This document shows positions 48,837 through 60,206 of a DNA stretch of 64,000 nucleotides, piece after piece. Made by a program: the position numbers and the translations under genes. Under the pieces are notes generated by a model. The model saw only the letters and a program-made list of their open reading frames with translations. It ran no database searches and had not been told where the DNA came from. The stretch covers positions 1-64,000 of the forward strand of contig NZ_JAGFWR010000028.1 in the NCBI RefSeq assembly GCF_017599305.1, given 5' to 3'. The stretch is from Micromonospora antibiotica (GTDB lineage Bacteria; Actinomycetota; Actinomycetes; Mycobacteriales; Micromonosporaceae). How positions within the stretch are numbered: the first letter of the stretch is position 1; each line of letters opens with the position of its first letter.

Positions 48837-50243
48837 ATGAAGGTTCTCGTAATCGGCGGTGGCCCGGCTGGTAGCACCGCGGCGACAGCGATGGCCCAGT
48901 CCGGACTCGACGTGCGGCTCATCGAGAGCGCCCACTTTCCGCGATACCACGTGGGTGAGTCGCTCACGCCGTCGTGCCGGGTGGTGCTGGACGTCATCGG
49001 CATGTCGAAAGTCATCGACGACTATGGTTTCGTGAAGAAGAACGGCGGCGTCATCCACTGGGATGACGACCAGTGGGCGTTCGACTGGCAGGCGCAGTCC
49101 GGAGTGCAGTCGTGGCAGGTGGATCGCAGCGAGTTCGACATGCTGCTGCTGGAGCACGCCCGCCAGAACGGGGTTGCCGTCACCACCGGCGTCACCGGTC
49201 GTTCAGTTAAGTTCGCCGACGGCCGGCCCGTGGCCGTGGAGTGCTCCTCGGAGCACGGTGAATCGTTCACCCTGGATGATTTCGACTTTCTGATTGACGC
49301 CACCGGCCGTAACGGGCTGCTCAGCACCCGTCACTTCGGCAACCGTGAGCCGCTGAGCAACCTGCGGAACGTCGGCATCTGGGGCTACTGGACCGGCGCC
49401 AGGCTGCTGCCCGAGACGCCGACCGGAGGAATCAACATCATTTCCTCGCCGGAGGGTTGGTACTGGGTGATCCCCATGGCCGGCGGACGGATGAGTATCG
49501 GTTACGTCACCACCAAGGACGCCTTCGCCCGTGACCGTTCCGAGCATCCGTCGTCGGACGACCTGTACCGGCACCTGATCGCCGCCTCGCCGACCGTGGC
49601 GGATCTGACCGCCGGGGCGGCGTTCCTGGGCACCACCAGGGTCGAGACCGACTACTCGTACATCGCGGATCAGTTCTGCGGGCCGGGTTACGCGATCGTG
49701 GGCGACGCCGCGTGCTTCCTGGACCCGCTCCTGTCCACCGGCGTGCATCTGGCGCTCTACAGCGCGCTGACCGCGGCGGCGTGCGTCGCTTCGATGGACC
49801 GTGGCGAGGTCAGTGAAGCGGAGGCCCTCAGGTTCTTCGAATTCGCCTACCGTCGTGCTTACATGCGTCTCTTCGCGCTGGTGAGCATCATGTACGAGCG
49901 CTATCTCGGTAAGGACGGCTTCTTCCTCACGTCGGACCGGTTGATCGGAGACGAGCAGGCTGCGCAGGCGGATGAAGGTGTCTCCTCCCGTTCCTTCGCG
50001 GAGATCATCGGTGGCCTGTCCGACCTGCGTGAGGCGGCCAACTCGTCCACCCGTGTCATCACCGATCAACTGCGGGACGAGGCGGTGCGGGTGCAGCTGC
50101 GGGCCGTACGCGCACCGGACTCCGTCGGGCCCGACTTCACCCCGGTCCGTGGCAACCCGCTCTCCGATGCGGAGTCGGCTGACTACCGCCTCGTCACCAG
50201 CCCGCACCTCGGCCTTGAGCGGGTCCGTGAGACGCCTGCCTGA
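48837..50243 (+). CDS. Flavin-dependent halogenase
   Basis: 468 residues. The N-terminal FAD fold VLVIGGGPAGSTAATAMAQ, the HVGESLTPS loop and FLIDATGRNG are present. GWYWVIPM is the W-x-W-x-I-P motif diagnostic of FADH2-dependent halogenases, and GDAACFLDPLLSTGVHLAL matches the F-x-x-P-x-x-S-x-G motif of the type that acts on carrier-bound or free phenolic or pyrrole substrates (PltA and CndH group) rather than on tryptophan. It needs a flavin reductase, none of which is adjacent. ATG 48837 has GAGG upstream. No NRPS, PKS or carrier gene is within about 12 kb, so the substrate is open. Confidence 0.88.
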   Translation: MKVLVIGGGPAGSTAATAMAQSGLDVRLIESAHFPRYHVGESLTPSCRVVLDVIGMSKVIDDYGFVKKNGGVIHWDDDQWAFDWQAQSGVQSWQVDRSEFDMLLLEHARQNGVAVTTGVTGRSVKFADGRPVAVECSSEHGESFTLDDFDFLIDATGRNGLLSTRHFGNREPLSNLRNVGIWGYWTGARLLPETPTGGINIISSPEGWYWVIPMAGGRMSIGYVTTKDAFARDRSEHPSSDDLYRHLIAASPTVADLTAGAAFLGTTRVETDYSYIADQFCGPGYAIVGDAACFLDPLLSTGVHLALYSALTAAACVASMDRGEVSEAEALRFFEFAYRRAYMRLFALVSIMYERYLGKDGFFLTSDRLIGDEQAAQADEGVSSRSFAEIIGGLSDLREAANSSTRVITDQLRDEAVRVQLRAVRAPDSVGPDFTPVRGNPLSDAESADYRLVTSPHLGLERVRETPA

Positions 50244-50282
50244 AAGCGCTCACGGTCGCTCCAGCCCTGTCCCGACGGTCCG

Positions 50283-50382
50283 CGCCTGACCCGGGCTCGG
50301 CAGGCCGCGCCTGACCCGGGCTGGGCCGGCTGCGCCTGACCCGGGCGCGGCAGGCCGCGCCTGACCCCGGCTGGGCCGGCTG
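50283..50382. repeat. Four 25-bp tandem repeats (alternating A-B-A-B)
   Basis: Four head-to-tail 25-base units beginning CGCCTGACCC (50283, 50308, 50333, 50358), with a partial fifth at 50383. Units 1 and 3 end in GGCAGGCCG and units 2 and 4 in GGCCGGCTG, so a 50-base pair of units has been duplicated. They lie just downstream of the halogenase. Confidence 0.85.
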
Positions 50383-50448
50383 CGCCTGTCGTGCAGGTCG
50401 TGACGTGCCGACTGTGCGCGCCCAGGTCATGGTGGCGTAGCTGACCGT

Positions 50449-50478
50449 GGTTGCCCTGGCCGTGCGGCCAGGGCAACC
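50449..50478 (+). terminator. Terminator hairpin after the halogenase
   Basis: GGTTGCCCTGGCCG (50449-50462) is followed after two bases by its exact reverse complement (50465-50478), giving a 13-bp stem with a 4-base loop. It is about 200 bases after the halogenase stop. Confidence 0.65.
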
Positions 50479-50698
50479 TGGGGGCTGTACGGCCAGGACG
50501 ACCCGGGGCCGTGCGGGAGGGGGCGCCGGGTCGGGCCGGCGTTGCGGACTCGTGCGGTCTTCCTCCCTGTTTGACAGCCGATGGACGTACTGCTAGTTGT
50601 TAATAGAGTTTCCTAATTCCTGCGGTGCCCGCCTGGGCGAACGTCGCGTCCGGGCACCGACCGGCCGGCGGCCTGCCGCCCTTCCCCCGAGGAACGCC

Positions 50699-51916
50699 AT
50701 GGTGCGCAGAAGAACAGTCGCCTACACGGTGGGCACCCTGCTGACCGGCATCGCGGCGGTCGGCTACGGCCTGCCGTCGGCCAGCGCCGCGGCCGCCGGC
50801 CCGATCACCGGTCTGGCCGGTAGGTGCGTCGACGTGGCCGGTGCCAACCCGGCCAACGGCACGGCGGTGCAGCTCTACGACTGCAACGGCACGGCGGCCC
50901 AGACGTGGACGGTGGGCAACAGCGACAGCTCGATCCGCGCGCTCGGCAAGTGCCTCGACGTCACCGCCGCGTCGACCACCAACGGCACCAAGATCCAGCT
51001 GTACGACTGCAACGGCACCGGCGCCCAGAGATGGACCGCCGCCGGTGGTGGTGCCCTGGTCAACCCCGCCTCGGGCAAGTGTCTCGACGTGACCGACCAC
51101 AGCACCGCGAACGGCGCCCGACTACAGATCTGGACCTGCGGTGGCACCGCCAACCAGCAGTGGACCCTCCCCGGCGGCGGCACCCCCACCCCGACCCCGA
51201 CCGCCACCGCCCCGGCCGGCACCAACCTCGACGACCCGGCGAAGAAGGACGTCGCCATGCAGCTCGTCTCGGCGGCCGAGAACTCCTCGCTCGACTGGCG
51301 TGCCCAGTTCTCCTACATCGAGGACATCGGCGACGGTCGGGGCTACACCGCCGGCATCATCGGCTTCTGCTCCGGCACCGGCGACATGCTCGAACTGGTC
51401 CAGGCGTACACGAACACCAAGCCCGGCAACGTGCTGGCCGGCTACCTGCCGGCGCTGCGCGCCGTCAACGGCACCGCGTCGCACGCGGGCCTCGACCCGA
51501 ACTACCCCCGCGACTGGCGCACCGCCGCCAACGACCCGGTGTTCCGCGCCGCCCAGGAGGCCGAACGGGACCGGGTCTACTTCACCCCGTCGGTCCGCGA
51601 CGGGAAGAACGACGGGGTCCGGGCACTCGGCCAGTTCGCCTACTACGACGCGGCCGTCATGCACGGGTACGAGGGCATGCGGCAGATCCGCAGCCGCGCC
51701 CTCACCCGGGCGAAGCCCCCGGCACAGGGCGGCAACGAGCGGACCTGGCTCAACGCGTTCCTCGACGAGCGGGTCGTCGAGATGAAGAAGGAGGAGGCCC
51801 ACTCGGACACCTCCCGCGTCGACACGGCCCAGCGGGTGTTCCTCGACAACGGCAACTTCGACCTGAACACGCCACTGGTCTTCGCCGTCTACGGCGACCA
51901 GTTCCGCATCGGCTGA
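50699..51916 (+). CDS. Secreted chitosanase (GH46) with N-terminal ricin-B module
   Basis: 405 residues. Signal peptide about 1-32 (ending SASAAA). Residues about 35-160 are a ricin-type trefoil (CBM13) with three GKCLDV/Q.W repeats. A TPTPTPTA linker follows. About 180-405 is a GH46 chitosanase: DDPAKKDVAMQLVSAAENSSLDWRAQFSYIEDIGDGRGYTAGIIGFCSGTGDM contains the Glu and Asp catalytic region (AENSSLDW and IEDIGDGRGYT). GH46 enzymes cleave beta-1,4 glucosamine chains by inversion. ATG 50699 has GAGGAA upstream. It converges on the GH2 gene with a shared terminator between them. Confidence 0.92.
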   Translation: MVRRRTVAYTVGTLLTGIAAVGYGLPSASAAAAGPITGLAGRCVDVAGANPANGTAVQLYDCNGTAAQTWTVGNSDSSIRALGKCLDVTAASTTNGTKIQLYDCNGTGAQRWTAAGGGALVNPASGKCLDVTDHSTANGARLQIWTCGGTANQQWTLPGGGTPTPTPTATAPAGTNLDDPAKKDVAMQLVSAAENSSLDWRAQFSYIEDIGDGRGYTAGIIGFCSGTGDMLELVQAYTNTKPGNVLAGYLPALRAVNGTASHAGLDPNYPRDWRTAANDPVFRAAQEAERDRVYFTPSVRDGKNDGVRALGQFAYYDAAVMHGYEGMRQIRSRALTRAKPPAQGGNERTWLNAFLDERVVEMKKEEAHSDTSRVDTAQRVFLDNGNFDLNTPLVFAVYGDQFRIG

Positions 51917-51936
51917 AACGTGCCGTGCCACGGTGT

Positions 51937-51973
51937 GGTCCAGGGCGTCGGCGCGGTGCCGGCGCCCTGGACC
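51937..51973. terminator. Bidirectional terminator between chitosanase and GH2 genes
   Basis: GGTCCAGGGCG (51937-51947) pairs with CGCCCTGGACC (51963-51973), with an inner CGGC/GCCG stem in the loop. It lies between the two converging stops. Confidence 0.75.
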
Positions 51974-51979
51974 GTTCCC

Positions 51980-54334
<2,355 letters not shown>

Positions 54335-54497
54335 GCCGTCTCCATCGGACGGGCCGTCAGGGCCGAACTGCGCCGCCGGCGGCTGGCAGTGGGTGTCGGG
54401 CGGCCGGTCAGGTCACGTCCGGTCCCCAGGCCGGGCGCGGACGTCGGGGGAAGTCCCGGGCGACAGGTGGCAGTCGGCAGAACTTCCGGGCGGTGTG

Positions 54498-54509
54498 TAT
54501 AACGTTATA
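54498..54509. promoter_or_regulatory. LacI-type operator
   Basis: TATAACGTTATA, a perfect palindrome with central CG, the hallmark of LacI/GalR-family operators. It lies 164 bases upstream of the GH2 start and 186 bases before the divergent LacI gene, the only strongly AT-rich spot in this gap. Confidence 0.75.
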
Positions 54510-54694
54510 GATCCCCGGCGGACAACGCGTCAATCCCCATCCGTCGATGCGTTGCCGCCCGCGCGTCCGCCACCCGGATCGGTAGCCTCATCTCCGCACC
54601 GCCGCGCTGCGCCCGGTGGACGTCGCGTCGCTCCGGCGGTCGCGGAGCGGCGGTGCCGGGAACCGGTCGACGGTGCAGGAGGCGGGGACGGCAG

Positions 54695-55705
54695 ATGGGT
54701 GTCAGCCTGAAGGACATCGCCGAGCGGGCGGGAGTCTCCCTCGCCACCGTCTCCAACGTGGTCAACGGCTACCGGCCGGTGGGGGAGGTCACCCGGCAAC
54801 GGGTGCAGCGGGCCATCGACGAACTGGGCTACACCCCCAACCTGAGCGCCCGGCACCTGCGCCGTGGACGCACCGGGTTGATCGCGCTGGCCGTTCCCGA
54901 GTTGACCAATCCGTACTTCGCCGAACTGGCGGACGTGGCCATCCGCGAGGCCGCCGGCCTCGGGTACACGCTGCTGATGGAGAACACCGCCGCCGAGCGC
55001 GGTGCCGAGTTGGCCCTCCTGGAGGGGGCGCAGCGGCACCTCATCGACGGCCTCATCCTCAGCCCGGTGGCGATCGGTCGGGAGGAGGTGCTGGCCCGGC
55101 GGGCCCGGATGCCGTTGGTCCTGATCGGGGAGGGGGTCTACGACGTGCCGTACGACCGCGTCGCGATCGACAACGTCGCGGCGAGCCGGACGGCGACCGC
55201 GCACCTGGTCGCGCTGGGCCGTCGGCGGATCGCGTTCGTCGGCGCACCGCCGGGGGGCGACCGGCAGTCCGCGCACCTGCGCATCCGTGGCTACCGGGAG
55301 GCGCTCGACGCGGCCGGGATCCCGTTCGACCCCGGTCTCGTCGTACCCACGGAGCAGTTCGGTCGAGCGGACGGCGAGCACGCGATGCACCACCTGCTGA
55401 GCCTGGACCATCCTCCCGATGCCGTGCTCGCCTACAACGACCTGACCGCCATCGGCGCCCTGCGAACGCTCGCCCGGTCCGGGGCGGGAGTGCCCGACGA
55501 CGTGGCGGTGGCCGGCATCGACGACATCGAGGAGGGACGCTTCAGCAATCCCACCCTGACCACCGTCGCCCCGGACAAACGCGCGATCGGCCGGTCGGCG
55601 GTGCGCCGGTTGGTGTCCCGCATCGAGGGGGAGGGGGGTCCGCCGATGCACGTGCAGCCCTCCTTCCACCTCATCGAGCGGGAGAGCACCGGCCCGGCGC
55701 GCTGA
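54695..55705 (+). CDS. LacI-family transcriptional regulator
   Basis: 336 residues. The N-terminal HTH is VSLKDIAERAGVSLATVSNVVNGYRPV with the hinge helix NLSARHLRRGRTGLIALAVPE. The periplasmic-binding-protein-like core follows (NPYFAELADVAIREAAGLGYTLL, DGLILSPVAIG, VAIDNVAASRTATAHLVALGRRRIAFVGAP, DAVLAYNDLTAIGALRTLA, VAGIDDIEEGRFSNPTLTTV). ATG 54695 has AGGAGG upstream and starts the protein at the HTH. It is divergent from the GH2 gene with a palindromic TATAACGTTATA between them, so it most likely represses that gene and itself in response to a sugar. Confidence 0.93.
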   Translation: MGVSLKDIAERAGVSLATVSNVVNGYRPVGEVTRQRVQRAIDELGYTPNLSARHLRRGRTGLIALAVPELTNPYFAELADVAIREAAGLGYTLLMENTAAERGAELALLEGAQRHLIDGLILSPVAIGREEVLARRARMPLVLIGEGVYDVPYDRVAIDNVAASRTATAHLVALGRRRIAFVGAPPGGDRQSAHLRIRGYREALDAAGIPFDPGLVVPTEQFGRADGEHAMHHLLSLDHPPDAVLAYNDLTAIGALRTLARSGAGVPDDVAVAGIDDIEEGRFSNPTLTTVAPDKRAIGRSAVRRLVSRIEGEGGPPMHVQPSFHLIERESTGPAR

Positions 55706-55892
55706 CCGGCCCCTTCCGGGGTGCCCGGTGTGTCGTCCCGCAGGCGGGTGGTCTCTCCCGCGTGGGCACCGGCGCGGCCGGGGCCCGGCAGGAGGCCGTG
55801 CCCTGCCGGCAAGCGGCGGTAACTCGTTGCTCACGGGTGACTACTCCACAAGCATTCTCCCGCCAGGTGAGACAGCATTGCAAGCCTACTAA

Positions 55893-55911
55893 TCCTATCG
55901 GCAGGATAGGA
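55893..55911 (+). promoter_or_regulatory. Operator-like inverted repeat of ABC transporter operon
   Basis: TCCTATC-N5-GATAGGA, perfect 7-bp arms, in an AT-rich pocket about 80 bases before the permease gene. It is well placed to control the operon at 55992-61109. The regulator is not encoded nearby. Confidence 0.6.
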
Positions 55912-55991
55912 AATCAAAGGGCTGGCGTTGTCGTGCTGGTCAATGGTCTGCAGGGGTGGAGGACGACGCGCCCCACGTACCGAAAGATGGG

Positions 55992-56852
55992 ATGTCGATG
56001 ACCGTCACGCACCCCGTCGGTGCCGAGGAGGTCGTGCTCGGCGGCGGCCGGTCGCCCGCACCGCCGGACCGCCCACCCGCCACCGGCACCGCCGCACGCC
56101 TCACCCGACCACTACCCGCCCTGCTGCTCGTCGGCCTGCTCGCCGCCGGCTGGCAGCTCATGGCACACACCTCCGACAGCGCCCTGATCCCCGGCCTCGG
56201 CGACATCGCCCGCAACCTGGCCGACATCACTACCAGCGGCGCGCTGGGGGAGAACGTCCGGGTCACCCTCACCCGCGTCACCCTGGGCTTCGCCGCGGCA
56301 TTCGTCGTCTCCGTCGCCGCCGGCATCGCGATGGGCCGCAGCGAATGGCTCCGCCGCTTCCTGGAGCCCGCCGTACTCATCGGACTGGCCACCCCCGGCC
56401 TGGTCAAAGCCCTGCTGTGCGTGATCTGGTTCGGGGTCAGCCTGGTCAACCCCGTCCTCACCGTCGCGCTCGCGGCAGCACCCGCGCTGACCATCAACAT
56501 CGCCCAGGGCGTCCGCGCGGTCGACCCGGCGCTGGGCGAGATGGCCCACGTCTACCGGCTCGACGCGCTGACCCGGCTGCGATACCTGTGGCTGCCCGCC
56601 ATCGTCCCCGACCTGTTCACCGGAGCCCGACTGGGCATCGCCATGGCCTGGAAGGTCATCGTGCTGGTGGAGATCTTCGGCCTCGCCGACGGCGTCGGCT
56701 ACCAGCTCAACCTGGAGTTCTCCCAACACAACGTGGCCGGCGTACTCGCCTGGACCGTCGCCTTCGCCCTGGTCATGGCCGCCATCGAGTACGGGCTGCT
56801 ACAGACCCTGGAACGCCGCGCGGTGCGCTGGCGGCGGGTGGCCCTGCGATGA
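55992..56852 (+). CDS. ABC transporter permease (sulfonate/nitrate/taurine type)
   Basis: About 286 residues with six predicted transmembrane helices and the inner-membrane transport-system signature. LLLVGLLAAGWQLMAHTSDSALIPGLGDIARNL and ENVRVTLTRVTLGFAAAFVVSVAAGIAMGRSEWLRRFLEP are typical of SsuC/TauC permeases. The cytoplasmic EAA-like loop is DPALGEMAHVYRLDALTRLRYLWLPAIVPDLFTGARLGIAMAWKV. ATG 55992 or 55998 are both possible. It overlaps the ATPase gene by four bases. Confidence 0.88.
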   Translation: MSMTVTHPVGAEEVVLGGGRSPAPPDRPPATGTAARLTRPLPALLLVGLLAAGWQLMAHTSDSALIPGLGDIARNLADITTSGALGENVRVTLTRVTLGFAAAFVVSVAAGIAMGRSEWLRRFLEPAVLIGLATPGLVKALLCVIWFGVSLVNPVLTVALAAAPALTINIAQGVRAVDPALGEMAHVYRLDALTRLRYLWLPAIVPDLFTGARLGIAMAWKVIVLVEIFGLADGVGYQLNLEFSQHNVAGVLAWTVAFALVMAAIEYGLLQTLERRAVRWRRVALR

Positions 56853-57571
56853 GCACCCGGATCAGCCTCGACGGCGTCGACAAGACGTTCACCAACCGGC
56901 GCACCGGCGAACGGCAACAGATCTTCCGCGACTTCTCCCTCACCCTCGCCCCCGACGAACTGGTCGCCGTGGTCGGCGGCTCCGGCACCGGCAAGACCAC
57001 CCTGATGCACCTGATCGCCGGCCTGGAACGCCCCGACCGGGGCACCGTCTCCACCGGCGGCACCCGACCCCGCCTCGGCATGGTGTTCCAACAACCCCGG
57101 CTGCTGGACTGGACCTCCGTCGAGACCAACGTACGGCTCGCCGCGACGGCAGCCGGCATCGACACCACCGAGGTCGCCCCGATCCTCGACGCCGTCGGCC
57201 TGACCGAGTACGCCCGGTCGTACCCGTCGGTGCTCTCCGGCGGGCAACGCCAACGCGTCGCCGTGGCCCGCGCGTTCGTCGTCCGACCCGAGGTGCTGCT
57301 GCTCGACGAGCCGTTCAGCGCGCTGGACGAGCTGACCGCCCGCCGCCTGCGGCTGCTGCTGCAACAACTCTGGCTGCGGACCCCGCGCACCGGCCTGCTG
57401 GTCACCCACAACGCGCTGGAGGCCGCGTTCCTCGCCGACCGGGTGGTGGTGCTCGGCGGACGCCCCGCCGAGGTGGTCGGGGAGTACCGCATCGACCGCC
57501 CGCGCCCCCGCAGCCCGGAGGACCCCGAACTGTTCGACGTGCACCGCCGCATCGTCGCCGCCCTCACCTGA
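56849..57571 (+). CDS. ABC transporter ATP-binding protein (SsuB/TauB-like)
   Basis: 240 residues. Walker A GGSGTGKTT (about residue 45), Q-loop VFQQPRLLDW, signature LSGGQRQRVAVARAF, Walker B VLLLDEPFSALD and the switch His VTHNALEAAF. The Q-x-x-L-L-P/D-W segment is typical of nitrate/sulfonate/taurine importers. The ATG overlaps the permease stop (ATGA). Confidence 0.92.
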   Translation: MSTRISLDGVDKTFTNRRTGERQQIFRDFSLTLAPDELVAVVGGSGTGKTTLMHLIAGLERPDRGTVSTGGTRPRLGMVFQQPRLLDWTSVETNVRLAATAAGIDTTEVAPILDAVGLTEYARSYPSVLSGGQRQRVAVARAFVVRPEVLLLDEPFSALDELTARRLRLLLQQLWLRTPRTGLLVTHNALEAAFLADRVVVLGGRPAEVVGEYRIDRPRPRSPEDPELFDVHRRIVAALT

Positions 57572-57659
57572 ACCCGCCCGACCCCGCAGCGCGGCCACCG
57601 GCCCGCCGCCATCACCCGCGCGCCGGGCACCCACCCTGAACCACCTGGAAGGAACCCCC

Positions 57660-58676
57660 GTGTCCACGACACCCCTCACCCGACGATCCCTGCTGCGTGC
57701 CGCCGGGCTCCTCGCCGGCGGCGCCGGCGCGGCCACCCTGCTGACCGCCTGCGGCACCGACGAACCCGCCGCCGCCGGCGGCACCCGCAGCGCCAAGGTG
57801 CAGCCCCGCAGCCCCGGCACGGCGGGGGCGATCCGCGACTCCGTGGCCGAGCAGTTCGCCCTGGAGAGCAAGCACGGGCTCCGCCTCGACCGCAAGGCCG
57901 GCGGCGGCCCCGGCGCGGGACAGGAACAACTGCTCACCGGCGTGCTCGACATCTACGCCTTCGGTCCGCTGGGCGCGACCGAGGTGAACACCAACGGCCA
58001 CGACGTGGTCATCGTCGGGCCGTCGCTGTGGAACCACGGCCGCTGGATCGTCCCGGCCGACAGCCCGTACCAGAGCATCGCCGACCTCAAGGGCAGGAAG
58101 GTCGGCGTGCAGCCACCCAGCAGCGACACCTACCGGGCGGCGGCCCTCGCCGCGGCCGTCAACGGCATCCGCTTTGACCGCGAGTTCAAGCTGTTCACCG
58201 GGCAGCCCATCGCCAACCTCGCCCTGTACGAACGCGGCGACCTTGACGCGATCATCGCCATCGAACCCAACGCCACCCGCCTGGTCGGCTCCGGAAACCG
58301 GCAGCTCGCCTCCGTCGACGAACTGTGGCGCACGGGCACCGGCGACAGCAGCCCGCTGTTCCTCAACGGCACCGCCGTACGCCGCGACTGGCTGGCCGCC
58401 AACCGGGAGACCGCCAGGGCGTATGTCGACTTCACCCTGGAAGCCTGGCAGCTGATCAAGAAGGACCCCACCCTGATCGGGAAGTACCACGCCGACTACG
58501 GCGTACCCGCCGACGAGAAGAAGGCCATCGAACTACTGCCGGAACGGCTCGCCCCGGTCTACGCCGACGTGTGGGACGACACCGTCTTCGCCAACCTCGA
58601 CAAGCAGATCGACCTGGCCGTCGAGGTCGGCGTGCTCAAGAAGCGGGCCGACAAGCCGGTGTACGAGAAGCTCTGA
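57660..58676 (+). CDS. ABC transporter substrate-binding lipoprotein
   Basis: 338 residues. The N terminus combines a twin-arginine-like stretch (TRRSLLRAAGLLAGG) with a lipobox LLTAC (Cys about 31). The mature domain is an NMT1/SsuA-like type II binding fold (LKGRKVGVQPPSSDTYRAAALAAAV, ERGDLDAIIAIEPNATRLVG, YVDFTLEAWQLIKKDPTLIGKYHADYGV). It should deliver a small organic ligand, perhaps a sulfonate, to the permease. GTG 57660, 88 bases after the ATPase gene. Confidence 0.88.
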   Translation: MSTTPLTRRSLLRAAGLLAGGAGAATLLTACGTDEPAAAGGTRSAKVQPRSPGTAGAIRDSVAEQFALESKHGLRLDRKAGGGPGAGQEQLLTGVLDIYAFGPLGATEVNTNGHDVVIVGPSLWNHGRWIVPADSPYQSIADLKGRKVGVQPPSSDTYRAAALAAAVNGIRFDREFKLFTGQPIANLALYERGDLDAIIAIEPNATRLVGSGNRQLASVDELWRTGTGDSSPLFLNGTAVRRDWLAANRETARAYVDFTLEAWQLIKKDPTLIGKYHADYGVPADEKKAIELLPERLAPVYADVWDDTVFANLDKQIDLAVEVGVLKKRADKPVYEKL

Positions 58677-58681
58677 CCCCG

Positions 58682-60169
58682 ATGACCCTGCCCTGGCGCA
58701 GCCGCGCCGCCCTGCTCGTGTGCTGCGGGACGCTGTTCCTCGGCGTCCTCGACGGCGCGGCGCTGAACCTGGCCCTGCCGTCGGTGCAACGCGAACTGCG
58801 CCTCAGCACGGTCGAGTTGCAGTGGGTGGCCACCAGCAACGCCCTGGTCCGGGCCAGCCTCACCCTGCTCTGCGGCGCGATCGCCGACCGGTACGGGCGA
58901 CGGCGGATGTTCCGCGTCGGGCTGCTCGTGTTCGTCGGGGGGTCGCTGCTCTGCGCGGCGGCCCCGCACGCACCCGCCCTGATCGGCGCCCGGGGCGTGC
59001 AGGGCGTCGGGGGCGCGTTGATGGCCCCGCCCGCCCTCGCCCTCATCGCCAACCTGTTCCCCGACGCGCTGCGGCGCGGCCGGGCGCTGGGCACCTGGAG
59101 CGCGACGGCCGGAGTCTCCGCCGCCTGCGGGCCCCTGGTCGGCGGGCTCCTGGTGCAGGCCGCCGGCTGGCGCAGCCTGTTCGCCGTGAGCGTCGCCGGC
59201 GCGGCGCTGCTGTACCTGGGCACCCGACTGCTACCCCCGGGCGTCGTCGACGGGCCACCCCGACGCCTCGACGGGCTGGGCAACACCCTGGCCGCCCTGG
59301 TCCTGGTCGGCTTCACCTTCGCGCTCATCGACGGCCCGGGCCGGGGCTGGCTGACCGGCCCGGTCCTGGTCGCCGTCGCCGTGGCGGTCGCCGCCGCCGT
59401 CGGCTACCTGCCGGCCGCCCGCCGCCGCCCCGACCCGGTGCTCGACCCGCGGCACCTGGCGGTCCCCGCCCTGCGCGGCGCGGTCCTCACCGCGATCGTG
59501 GCGTACCTGGCGCTGGGTGGGTTCACCTTCGTCAACACCTTCTACCTGCAACAGGTCCGCGGATACAGTCCGCTGGCCACCGGCCTGCTCACCCTGCCGA
59601 CCACCCTCGGCACACTCGTGCTCGCCAACGTCTCCGGCCGGTTCGTCGGCCGGCACGGCGGCCGGCTGCCCGCCACCGTCGGGCACCTGTCGTTCGTGGC
59701 GTCGATGACCCTGCTCGCCCTGACCGTCACCACCGACGCGGGCCTGACCCCGCTGCTCGTCGGCTACCTCCTGCTCGGCGCCGGCATGGGCCTGGTCAAC
59801 CCGCCGGCCACCAACACCGCCGTGAACAGCCTGCCTCGCGACCGGGCCGGGGTGGCCAGCGCCATCACCAGCGCCTCCCGGCAGATCGGCACCAACCTCG
59901 GCGTCGCCGTCCTCGGCGCGGTGGTGGTGTCGGTACTGGCCCTCACCGGCCAGCCCACCGACGACATCGCCCGCGTCGCCACCGAGGCGGGCGACGACTT
60001 CACCACCGCCCTGCGCGTCGCGTACGGGCTCGTCGCGGCCACCGCCGCGTACTGCGCGTACGCGACGTGGCGGCTGTTGCGACCGCCGTCCGCCCCGACC
60101 CCGGGGGAGGAGGTGATGGGGATCGGGGACACCTCGACGGCACCACCGACCGCCACACCCGCCCGATAA
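58682..60169 (+). CDS. MFS drug/metabolite transporter (DHA2, 14-TMS)
   Basis: 495 residues with 13-14 hydrophobic helices. Motif A-like GAIADRYGRRRMF and the DHA2 opening FLGVLDGAALNLALPSVQREL are clear, as is ASAITSASRQIGTNLGVAVLGAVV late in the protein. These are proton-driven exporters. It starts six bases after the binding-protein stop and belongs to the same operon, an odd pairing of an importer with an exporter, possibly to eject a toxic degradation product. Confidence 0.88.
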   Translation: MTLPWRSRAALLVCCGTLFLGVLDGAALNLALPSVQRELRLSTVELQWVATSNALVRASLTLLCGAIADRYGRRRMFRVGLLVFVGGSLLCAAAPHAPALIGARGVQGVGGALMAPPALALIANLFPDALRRGRALGTWSATAGVSAACGPLVGGLLVQAAGWRSLFAVSVAGAALLYLGTRLLPPGVVDGPPRRLDGLGNTLAALVLVGFTFALIDGPGRGWLTGPVLVAVAVAVAAAVGYLPAARRRPDPVLDPRHLAVPALRGAVLTAIVAYLALGGFTFVNTFYLQQVRGYSPLATGLLTLPTTLGTLVLANVSGRFVGRHGGRLPATVGHLSFVASMTLLALTVTTDAGLTPLLVGYLLLGAGMGLVNPPATNTAVNSLPRDRAGVASAITSASRQIGTNLGVAVLGAVVVSVLALTGQPTDDIARVATEAGDDFTTALRVAYGLVAATAAYCAYATWRLLRPPSAPTPGEEVMGIGDTSTAPPTATPAR

Positions 60170-60206
60170 CGCACAGCACGACACCAGCACAGAAGGGACC
60201 ACCACG

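Noticed and set aside
48403..48840. Possible small gene overlapping the halogenase start
   Set aside because: ATGA overlap is suggestive, but the translation is low-information (Arg/Gly/Ser-rich) and crosses the paired operator boxes.
50283..50382. CRISPR array
   Set aside because: Repeats are contiguous 25-mers with no variable spacers and no cas gene nearby.
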